From Ctena decussata (taxonomy: Eukaryota > Mollusca > Bivalvia > Lucinida > Lucinidae), in contig OZ022505.1 in NCBI GenBank assembly GCA_963989385.1, positions 56,299,737 to 56,363,736 on the forward strand: 64,000 nt of DNA, read 5' to 3'. The translations under genes were made by a program, and so were the position numbers. Position 1 is the first letter of the stretch, and each line of letters opens with the position of its first letter. Below are positions 50,201-62,200 of the stretch, piece after piece. The notes below the pieces were generated by a model. That model worked only from the letters and a program-made list of their open reading frames with translations. It was not told the origin of the DNA and searched no databases.

Positions 50201-53200
50201 CAGAAATACTGCCATTATTTTGCAAAAAAAAAAAAAAAAAAAAAAAAAATGGAGCTTCTTTGGAGCTGCAAAAGCACCTCACAATTTTTCAGCAAAAATA
50301 TTAGCAAAGTTGAATTATCCATACTAAAAGACTATACGAATCCTTGTCTAATAACTCTGTTAACCCTTAATGTGCTAAAAAGCAGACGACTAAATTTACG
50401 TCTGCAGAATTTCAAAAAATGTTTCGCCCAAGCAATATCATATTGAGAATTCGAACACTAGAGGGCTAACAGTGAAGATTCAGATGAGGTGGATCTACAC
50501 TCTTTGCCAATTCAACAATTTTAATTTTTGGCACTTTAAGGGTTAAGATAACACTTCTGTGATGTTTTATTTTTCAGCCTTCCCCTCTGAGAGTGAAAGA
50601 AGACACGTTATCCACCATTGTGGCAAACATCAGGGTTGGCAGGGAGCTTGGCACATTTGGGCTTGTCAATGTCACGTACAAGGTAACATTTATACTTTTT
50701 TTTTTTTTGCTGGTTTACATGGAAAAAATGAATAAAACTTGAAAACCAGAACTGTACATAATAATAAAGAGAATGAAACATAAAAAAAAAAAAATGAATA
50801 AATAAAAAGAAAAAAAAAAGTAAAAAAAAAAGGTTGTTAACTTACATATTTTCAGAACATCATTATTGCCTTCTCGGAGGCATTTATCAATTAAATTAAT
50901 AACAGATTCTTTTTTTTTTTCAATTATTGTGTTTTGTTTCGATTGTCACAAAGTACAAATGACAATATTCATTCCTTATGCTCCGGGCCGCGTAGCGTAA
51001 TCGGTAGGGCACCTGAATCATAAGTCAGAGGTCCTGGGTTCAATACCTGGTCTGGCCACATACTTTTATTTCTCCTTCAGCTGATTCAAGAAGGGCAGTT
51101 GTCAGGTACTGGCGAAAGTATGTGCACTTAGTACTGGTTAGCTGCTTAGGAGGTCTAAGTCTGCCCAGGAATAGTGTGGTTAGGTTAACTGACAGTCCCG
51201 ACATGACCATAGCTGTTTACCGTGAATGTTAAGCAACAAATCAAATCAAAATCAAATCATTCCTTTATTATTGCATTATAATTCCAACCCAATAGTCTAA
51301 TGTGCAATTGGGTTGGTCTAGAGTTAGTGGAAAACGGCTGCTATACATCAATAAAATCCCCTGAACCGGAATCTTAGAACTATTTTCTTTGTGACAATTT
51401 CTAAGGTACTCATTATAACTGACAATTTACAGGTAAAGATGACTGAGTTGGAATTATAAGAAATGAAATTTGTTTTTGATTTGATCTATGTATCAACACA
51501 TTGATTCACTCACAAACTTAACATAAAGCCCTTAGGGCTTTATTCAGTTTGTGAGTGATTTGCCAGCATTTACACATTGATAAAATCTACAAAAGTAAAA
51601 TTCATTCCTATAGTAAAACTAAACAGTTCCCTTTCATCTCAACCATATGAAAGTAGAGGAAAAGCTGATGTTGTCAGTCTGGCATCAGCATCCCCATCCT
51701 AACTGGATGTTCTGGGACCATATTTATAAAAGGACTTAAGTGATTGCTATGCTATTGCTGAGGCTCAATTTCTATAAAGGAGATTCCCTACAACTATGAA
51801 ATTTGCTCTGGAGGAACAGTCTGAAAAAGACTTCCTCCAGAGCAAATTTCATAGCTGTAGGGAATCTCCTTCATAGAAATTGAGCCTTAGCAACAGCATA
51901 GCAACAACTTAAGTCATTTTATAAATACGACCCCTGATTTTGAGTTGTTTATGTTATTGGTAAAGCACTTCCAGGCTAGCTATCTTGTATTCAAACAGGT
52001 CTTGTTAAGACAATTACAGTAATGATTTTTGGTGTCACAAACTTTAGAATTTTTATGTTTTTTTTTTTTGTTTTGCTTTTTTTCAGGTAGAGGGTACTGA
52101 TGAAACAGCAATAGCTGGTGTTGATATCACACCTGTGACTGGGAGGATTGTCTTTCTACCCCAGGAGACAGAAAATATCATTCAGTTACAGATTAGAACT
52201 GATCCCGTGAGTAAATCAGGGGTTGGGAGGGGTTGGTGGGGAGACGAATGTATGCTGTTGCAATTAAGAATGGCTAGAGTGTGGATTGAGGGTATTAAAA
52301 TGAAGAGGATGAGCTGGGAAACAAGGGAAGGGAGTATATTGTATTTCTACTCCAGGAGAAAAGAATTCTCCTTCATTTACAGATTAGAACTAATCCAGTG
52401 AATAAATTGGGGGTTTAAAAGGTTAGGAGGGATGGGTTGACAGATGCAAGCAGTTGCAATGAAGAAGTGAAGGAGTGGGGTAGGAGTGAGCTAGGGAACA
52501 GGGAAAGGGAGAGCATTATATTTCTGCCCCAGGGGACAGAAAATGTTACACATGTACAAATTAGAATTAGGATGAACTATGCAGTTTGCTTTTATCATTT
52601 GTCAGGTAGAAAGATCAGCTTGAATGTCTAAGGTGTAAGGGTACACCTCCCTGCTCTTATATTGTTACGCAGAAGGTTTTACTCTCGGTCGACACGGGTG
52701 TAGAGCCTTATGCGTCGCCAGGACGGCGGAGGGTGACTTCCGGTTAAAGGGTTATCTACTAGTGTAATACACTAACAAGGAAACTCTAACAACGTTAGAA
52801 TTTTTTAAGTTTATATATCATGTAAATTCTATATACAACAATACAATTTACAACTGTCACAATTACAATAATATACAACACATATCAGTTCATGTCGCTG
52901 GCCCAAGTAAGGTGTTTGTTTCAAATCTGTAATCGATTTGCGTACAATACGCAAATAGATTACCGTCTGACGTCAACACCGTACTCGGCTCAGCGCCATG
53001 AACTAAAGGAAAACACAAAGAACAAAAAAAACAACGTTAGTTTGAGCTCATAGAAAAAAACAAGGCCTTATGTTGGTAGACTTCAATTCGTCGTTCCCTG
53101 GATCATGTCATGGGCCAGTCCATATATCATGAGGAACACCAACTCTTATTAACACGTGCACGATTATATACTGGTCGCTCCCTGGATCGTACCAGGGACC

Positions 53201-56200
53201 AGTCTATATATATTAAAACACCTTAGTGGACGAACACTGTCCCACACTTGATGTGACCTTCAGATCTTATCACAGAATCTGGCAAAACTGTGCTAACCAC
53301 TTCCGCCTACATTTTGTGCTTCCCGCCTCTGCTTAGGAACCATGCACAAACGGCGTTGTAACTGCCTCTACCCGGGTTGGTATTAACCTGGAGACGTTTA
53401 TCGAATCTCCAGGTGAGACGTGGCTCTAAGCCCTAACAGCTGACTGCCGGACTTGATGTGCCCTTCTAGGTCTTAACACAGAATCTGGGCACACAACAAT
53501 ATAACATCCATCAAGAATTAAACAGCCACGTCTAACTTTTCATTAAAAGATAGGCGTATAAATACTATGCGTCTCACATTAAAATCATGCAACACGCTTT
53601 CCACAATCAAAAGACTCGTGCAGGTATTCACCTTAAAATCATGCAATACGCTGTCCACGAGAGGTATTCACAAACAACCCATGCATAACGTAGCCACAAT
53701 TTCCGTAAATGTTTTATTACCACAGTTACCCTAAAAACTGTAGCCTTACTGATTGAAAGGATTAAAATAATCTCGACGACATAGTGGACGATTAGATCCA
53801 TTTCGTAACATAGGTTTCCCCTTAGGGAGAAAAAAACATAACAATGTTTCTTTTCTGAAATAGTACGAAATGCGATCGAATCGTAGGCTATGTCAAAACT
53901 GGAAAACTAGCTATATACACAACAACGGTGCGATGCATAACGTGGCCAAACTATCTACTAAGGTAGTCTACCCCCAAATTATCTTGGCCACGGATTTACC
54001 TAATCCCAAAGTCAATCAATTCTCTGTGTCGTACCTGTCGTGCCTCAAATGGAATGGGGAAGTATGGGTAAGTCTGATCGAACACTAGATGGAAATCGCC
54101 ACCTTTAAGTGTATCAGACGTAAAATTAACGTTGTCTTTGACATTACACCTACTTCGCACGACAGATCCCACAGGATCCGTTGCCTCTGCCTCTAATCTA
54201 CTATCGCCACCGTGTTCTTCCATATTCGATTTCTGAGTCGACGTTACGTCGTCGGGCTTTACGTTTTCACGTATGAAGTCATATTGGGATACGTCCTCTG
54301 ACGTACAAATGTTAACTCTTTGGACATTCGGATCACTGTGATCCTCTGATCCAACATTGTCACGTGCATTAACAACTGCAGACGACACGTTCTTTTGACG
54401 TTGAACGTACTGCTTAATCATGTTAGCAGGATAAGTATTCACGACGCCCTTGACGTTAATCTTGTAGTTCATTGCATTGACTACTTGGACAACTTCATAT
54501 GGCCCGTTCCATTGAAGTAACAATTTATTGCACTCATTCGGGAGTAGCAAAAGTACTTTGTCTCCGACGTCAAACTTACGCGACCTCGCGCGTTTATCAT
54601 AATAAGCATTCTGCTTTACGTCCATTTTCCGGACAATATCCTGTGCTAACTTACACGTTCTCTCTAAACGTTCTTTTAGATCAATAACGTACTGATACGT
54701 CAATAACGCACATTGGTCAGTTTCCTCTACAGACCACAATTCCTTTAATATTTGCATAGGACCCCTAACATTACGCCCATACAACAGTTCAAACGGGGAA
54801 AAACCTAACGACTCTTGCGGAACTTCTCTTACTGCGAATAATAATGCTGGGAGATACCTGTCCCAGTCATTCGGACGTTCTACGCACATTTCACGTAATA
54901 TCTGTTTCAATGTATCATGGAATTTCTCCACGGGTCCTTTACCAGTAGATTGATAAGGAATAGTTGTCAGATCTTGAAGCGACAACAACCTACTAACCTC
55001 TCTCATGACGTCAATCGTGATCTTACTATCATGCTCGATTAGCATTTCACTCGGTATTCCTAATCTACTGAACATCTCAACTAACGCTTCGGCTACGCGT
55101 CCCGTTTCAATGCCGGGTAACGCTACCGCCTCGGGATATCTCGTCGCATAGTCTATCATTGTTAAAATATAGCGGGATTTCCAGTCAGAACGAGGTTCTA
55201 TCGGTCCTACTATATCAACCGCGACTCGTTTAAATGGTGTGTCAATCTGTGGCAACTTTCCTAACGGTACCTTAGTGACACGACCTTTTTGAATAGTCCT
55301 TTGACATATGTCACAAGATTTACAAAACCTTGCCACATCACCACAAATTCCAGGCCAAAAGAACTCAGTTAACACTCTATCCATAGTTTTCTTTATGCCC
55401 AAATGACCTGACATCAAGGTTTCGTGCGCCAATCTTAACACCTTTTCACGAAAACCTTCAGGGATAATAAGTTGCAAAGTGACCTTGTTTCCCTTAGTAA
55501 ACTGCCTATACAATAAATCTTTCTTTCGGATAAACTTAGTTTCACCTCGGTTCAATCCACGACTAATAGTCACATTCCCAGATTCCACTCTTTGCCTTAT
55601 GCCATTCAATTTAGGGTCAACAACTTGGGCCTGCTTCAATGCCTCCTTATCACTAGCAATAATTTGATCAGGAACTTTAAGTTTCTTATAGACCTCTTCA
55701 CCTTGCTTAGCTTGTGACCTAGTCACTGCCGCCATTGCAAAATGGGACATATCGGGAAGTTTTGACCCGTCAATATTTCCCATAACCAGGTCATACAATG
55801 TATCTTCCATGCACAATGCCTCAGTTTTTCCTGTGAAAAATGGACAATCTATGTCAACCATTGCTAAGGGATACCTTTGGGTAGATTCATCAATCAAAGT
55901 TACATCAGATTCTCTACCAAGTAACTGATCATTAGAAACCAAGTTTCTACGAACGACACACCCAGTACAACCTGTGTCCCTTAAAACTACAACAGTCTTA
56001 CCATTAACCGTACCCTGCGCTGTTGGTAATCGCGACCTTAAAAAGTAACAGACACCTTCCCTATCCACGTTATCATTGATTAATGGACTTTCTTCCTTAC
56101 TCTTATAGAGACCTTCAATTTCATGAGACCTATTCATTGTAGTTTTACAAAAGCTCATTTGATGTCCGCCACCCCGACCACGTCCGCGGGAATAACCCCG

Positions 56201-59200
56201 ACCACGGCCACGATCTGAATTACTACCCTTCGTCTGTACAGTATCGCTCTTACTCTGTGATCTTTGTGTCTCATCTTTCGGTACATAACTACTCCCCTTA
56301 CTTCCGCTATACCCGCTTGCACTTGCACCTACCTCCGCACTATATGCTTGCTTCCTATCGGGATTCTTAAAACATTTATATGTTAAATGTCCCTTACCAC
56401 AAATACTACATTTTATCTCTGGCTTCGCACTCGGCTTATTATCAGATCTACTCTGAGTTACGCCCTTACTATCACGCTGCCCCTTATTAACACAAGCGTA
56501 GACACCGCCACGTGCTTCTGCAAATAAATCTGCTTCCCTAGCCATCTCACCTAGATTCGTGAATGTTTTCGGTTTCAAATGAACATATAGTTCTTTACTA
56601 CAGGATTCTAAAAACTGATCCCTAGCGAAAAAATCGCAAACAGATTCATAAGACTGGTCTACCTTCGCCATTTTCAACCATTTATTAAGATACGACCTAA
56701 GTCTACTACTAAACTGAATAAACGTTTCGGACTTTTCAGGCCTATCATAGCGAAATTTCTTCCTAAATCCGCGTTCAGTCATATCAAAATTCTTTAACAA
56801 CGCATCTTTCAACTTGTCATAATCTGCTGCATCATCTACAGACAATCTATCATAAACATCAAGCGCGCGACCTTTAAGTAATGCGCTTAAATATGCAGCC
56901 CAAACGTTTTTATCCCATTTGTTCGCCGTCGCGTATTTCTCAAACCTTGATAAGTAACTATCCATTTTGTCCTTACTTTCATCAAAATACGGTAACTTGG
57001 GATCTCGCGCATGCGCTAACTTTTCAGCCTTCTGTTTTTCTAATTCAACTCTAAACGTTACCTTCTGCAAATCTATCTGATTCTTCAACTCGCGTTGCTG
57101 CAATTCAAAACTATACTTCAACTTTTCTAACTCAACTTCGCTCGACAACTTCGCTTCCTTATCGCTTTCGACTTGAGACAACTTAGCTTCCCTATCTTTC
57201 TCGGCTTGCCGCTCTATGCTTTCAATTCGCGCCATCTCGATTTCCCTATCCGCCGCAATCTTAGCCAATTCAATTTCCCGATCTTTTTCGGCCTGCGCGA
57301 TCCTAGCTAACTCAATTTCCCTGTCTTTATCGGCCTGCGCGAGCTTTTCTTTCTCCGCCGCGATCTTCTCTTTATCAAGTTCCCTTACCGCGTGCCTTTC
57401 TGCCCTCTCAGTCTCTTGCTGCTGCTTTACAAATTCCTGTAAAGCCTGTCCCTCATAACCTAACTCCTTTCCCGTCTTAACTAACTGATCCATGACGCTT
57501 AACGTAATGCTCACGTTAACTTAACTGAAACCGACGTTCACTTATAGTCACACACGTTAACTAAAACATTAACAATAATAATAAAAAACTAATCCAACTA
57601 AAACGTTGATAAATTAGTATACTCGCGATCTAGACGTAGCTATTAAAGTTACGTTCATAACAGACCGGAAATGACGTCATAAACTGACGTTGACTTTGCC
57701 GAGAATTACTTTTCACTTTCAAATGACACAATTAGATGACGTAAATAACCCACATTACAATTACGCCCAACTTGATCTAGCGTATCGGATATACAAACGT
57801 AACGTATGTAACGCAACGTATTAACACTGACACGACAACTGTACGTCCTACATTACAAAACCTTATAAGATACCAACGGTAAATCAAACTTAAGATTCCG
57901 CTATTAGGTATAATTGTAACGATATTATATTACGTTACGAGTAACCTACGTTACTAAATCAGGACATAAAATGGACCTCAGTAACGGTTACGACAGAACG
58001 TACAAACGTTTGAATTAATGAACTAACAGATTGTCATGCAACAGCAGTGCCCAGGTACTCAAATGGACCTTAAAACTAAATATGTATCATCCGTGCCAAG
58101 ACAATTCAGGTCTATATAACCTCAGTTTCCCCACTCAGATATGCAACCTGTTACATTTTATCACAAATTAATGCATGGGCTATCGCACTTCATCATGCAG
58201 GGAATAAGGATAGTTGACCTTAATTGAGTGTAGGTTACATTTACAAAGAATTTAGTGGCAAAATTGTTCCCCTAAAATTCACAGCCATACGTCACCTTAG
58301 AAAAGAACAATCAGAAAGTCAATAATAAAAAAAATGTCTGACAAAATTGTGCCTAGATTCTGTATATATTGTCAATGTGTTACACTGGCAGATATTAACC
58401 GGAAATCAAATCCCACTTCTGACACCATGTTACGCAGAAGGTTTTACTCTCGGTCGACACGGGTGTAGAGCCTTATGCGTCGCCAGGACGGCGGAGGGTG
58501 ACTTCCGGTTAAAGGGTTATCTACTAGTGTAATACACTAACAAGGAAACTCTAACAACGTTAGAATTTTTTAAGTTTATATATCATGTAAATTCTATATA
58601 CAACAATACAATTTACAACTGTCACAATTACAATAATATACAACACATATCAGTTCATGTCGCTGGCCCAAGTAAGGTGTTTGTTTCAAATCTGTAATCG
58701 ATTTGCGTACAATACGCAAATAGATTACCGTCTGACGTCAACACCGTACTCGGCTCAGCGCCATGAACTAAAGGAAAACACAAAGAACAAAAAAAACAAC
58801 GTTAGTTTGAGCTCATAGAAAAAAACAAGGCCTTATGTTGGTAGACTTCAATTCGTCGTTCCCTGGATCATGTCATGGGCCAGTCCATATATCATGAGGA
58901 ACACCAACTCTTATTAACACGTGCACGATTATATACTGGTCGCTCCCTGGATCGTACCAGGGACCAGTCTATATATATTAAAACACCTTAGTGGACGAAC
59001 ACTGTCCCACACTTGATGTGACCTTCAGATCTTATCACAGAATCTGGCAAAACTGTGCTAACCACTTCCGCCTACATTTTGTGCTTCCCGCCTCTGCTTA
59101 GGAACCATGCACAAACGGCGTTGTAACTGCCTCTACCTGGGTTGGTATTAACCTGGAGACGTTTATCGAATCTCCAGGTGAGACGTGGCTCTAAGCCCTA

Positions 59201-62200
59201 ACAGCTGACTGCCGGACTTGATGTGCCCTTCTAGGTCTTAACACAGAATCTGGGCACACAACAATATAACATCCATCAAGAATTAAACAGCCACGTCTAA
59301 CTTTTCATTAAAAGATAGGCGTATAAATACTATGCGTCTCACATTAAAATCATGCAACACGCTTTCCACAATCAAAAGACTCGTGCAGGTATTCACCTTA
59401 AAATCATGCAATACGCTGTCCACGAGAGGTATTCACAAACAACCCATGCATAACGTAGCCACAATTTCCGTAAATGTTTTATTACCACAGTTACCCTAAA
59501 AACTGTAGCCTTACTGATTGAAAGGATTAAAATAATCTCGACGACATAGTGGACGATTAGATCCATTTCGTAACATATATATTTTACAAAGGGGAGGAGG
59601 TGAGGGTGGGGGGTGTATGGTGGAGAGAGCAACTTTTGTGACTTCTTTCTTGCATGGAAGAACATCAAAGCCCTTCCAAATATAGATCAATTTTTAAGTG
59701 AAAAAATTGCTTCTGGGGGTTCAGATTCTTTCCTTTTAGAATTGAGCCCCATTCAGAATGCAAAAAAAAATAAAATGGCATAGTTATTTCCCCTGAAATT
59801 GAACCCTTCAGCTGACACAAATCGAGTAAGGCATCACAAAATTTAGGTCAGCCATTGTATTGATGGAGTTGAATGTATTAATATTCACAGACACCGGAGA
59901 ACGATGAAGAATTCACCTTGACTTTGACAAGTGCTACAAAAGGGGCCAGGGTTGCTGAGGAAACCTTTACCATTATCATTGAGGCAAATGATGCTCCTAT
60001 CAGGTTTCATCAGGTATTTGGCTTACTGTATTAATTCTATTAAATGCCCTGGAGATGTTGCATTTTATGAAAGGAGGGCATTATTTAGAGCATAAAGTGT
60101 AGTTAATCAGCCACTGCCAAAGTACAGCTACATGTAATAAACAGTATTGCAACTCTACTATTTTTTGCCTTCCTTCTCAATAGGGGTCAACTCTTAAAGG
60201 AAAGAATTTGCTCCTCTAGGAGCAAATTCTTTCCTGTAAGAGTAGAACCCATGTTCAAGAGCTACCTCATCCAGAGAATCAAGCAGGAGTTTATACAAGT
60301 TAGTGTAATATTATTTTCAGAAAAGTGACAGGGGGTATTTATTAGAGCAGGGTCGTTTACTAGGATTAATACATTATGTTCCTCCTACACTGGTGGTTGA
60401 GCTTTGTCATAAAGTCAGCACTTTTTACTCCGATCTGTTGCTTTTCTTGGGAAAAATTTGGGAAGTTATCTTTGTGTTATTTTGGCAGCTATTCTTTCAA
60501 GCATTTTCTACCTGTTTTATCCAAAACTGAATAATACATGTACCCATAAGTCGGTTTGTCACACAGTAGACATTTTAATAAGCTATCATATAATTTTCAG
60601 GAGAATGGGTAGTTGAGCATCTTTGTTTTACTACTCACTATATGGATGTTGTACCTATCTCCTTCATGCTAAAAGCTAGCAAGTTTGTATAAGCAGCTAC
60701 AATTATGCTTCCAAATAATTAGTTTAAAACTTTGCATATTATGTGACGTTGAAGACATACATTTGTGCATGAAGTTTTTCTGATGATTTACAGTTTTTGT
60801 CTAGCCCATGCTTAGCAAAAGCAAGACATGGGAATTGCATTTGCATCGTCATCATTGGGCTTGTAAAGTTTCGTTGAGTTTTCTGGTTAAACTCTGTTTT
60901 GTGACAATGTGCAGACAGGCCAACACAGCATTCCCAACCTTGTTCAATCCTTTGAAGTTTTAAGTGGTTGTTTATCAATGTCTGCTGCAAGTATGTGCTA
61001 TCACATCCTTCTAGCAATTGATTTGAAATAAATTTTGCATGTTACATACGTAATAAAAAGGTTGATGATAAGTTTAAAGATCAAAACTTCATTTTAGACA
61101 AAATTATGGATTTTCAAATTTAGACCAGCTTGAACATGCATGTGAAATCAAACCTGCTAATATGGTCACCTTTATTAAGAGATTATTTCTTTTAAACAGC
61201 CACCATTTTCTGATCCCTTAGACCAAAGTACAGTGCAAATGAACCTGTATTAAGGGGTCACCTGTCTTAAGTAGTCATGAGACTCCTGACGTTACGTTCC
61301 ACTCCGCTACACTAGTGAAGTAGCGGTAGTATAACAGTAGCAGATTCTAAGGCCCTGTGTTGTAGGTCTACTGTCCTAAGCAGCAAGTTTTTGTCCTTCC
61401 CTTGGTTGTTCCCTTAAGACAGGTTTGACTGTAGTTTGGTCATCATTTTTGCTTTCTTGTAATTATACCCCCGGCATACGAAGTATGTCGAGGGGTACTG
61501 TAAAACACCTATATTTGGCGGTCACTTTATTTTGGCGATATTGGCGGAAAAGAAGAAAACCGCCAAATTAAAATGCCGCCAATATAAGCTCATGATACCG
61601 AAAGAAGAAAAAATATTATCGAGCACATGATCCTATTTCCTCTTCCAAAATATCAATGCTTATACACATCACATATATATGCGCAAAAGAAGATGCTTCC
61701 CAAACAACAAGAGGGAGGAAACGGAGTATGAAATTGTTCTCACCATACTAATTAGTATTTCAATTAAGTTGATTAAATCAGAAGGAACACAAAATCAGTT
61801 TACTTTAAACAATTAACTACCCAAACTGTAACATGACTATAATAATAATTGCTTTTATTTTAACCAACATGACAATATAGAGCTCAAATAAAGAGCAAAA
61901 TACGACGTCAGAAGAAATATTTTGTTCTTGAGAATCACAAAACCGCCAAAATAAAAATCCGCCAAAAGGTCCATATTTAAAAACCGCCAAATTTTGCTGC
62001 CACCAAATATAAGTGTTTTACAGTATATAGTTTTCGTCTTTCCGTCCGTTCGTCCGTCTTTCCGTCCATCCGTCCGTCTGTCCGTCCGTATGTACGTTAT
62101 TTAACATTTGCGTTAAAGTTTTGCGTTAAGTTTTTTATTTTGCCTCTGTTAACCGTAACTTGTTCAGAGATGCTTATTATTTTAGTAGAGGATGGAACCA

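Noticed and set aside
53870..54088. Plus-strand ORF near the 3' end of the retrotransposon
   Set aside because: It is antisense to the polyprotein and its leader, with no recognisable domain and no independent support.
57216..57458. Plus-strand Ser-rich ORF opposite the Gag coding region
   Set aside because: It is the antisense shadow of the charged coiled-coil repeats in the retrotransposon ORF.
53996..57514. A degraded RT hidden in the retrotransposon ORF
   Set aside because: The spacing from protease DTG to the integrase HHCC finger is too short (about 180 residues). That linker and the C-terminal tail contain no YxDD or other RT/RNase H motif.
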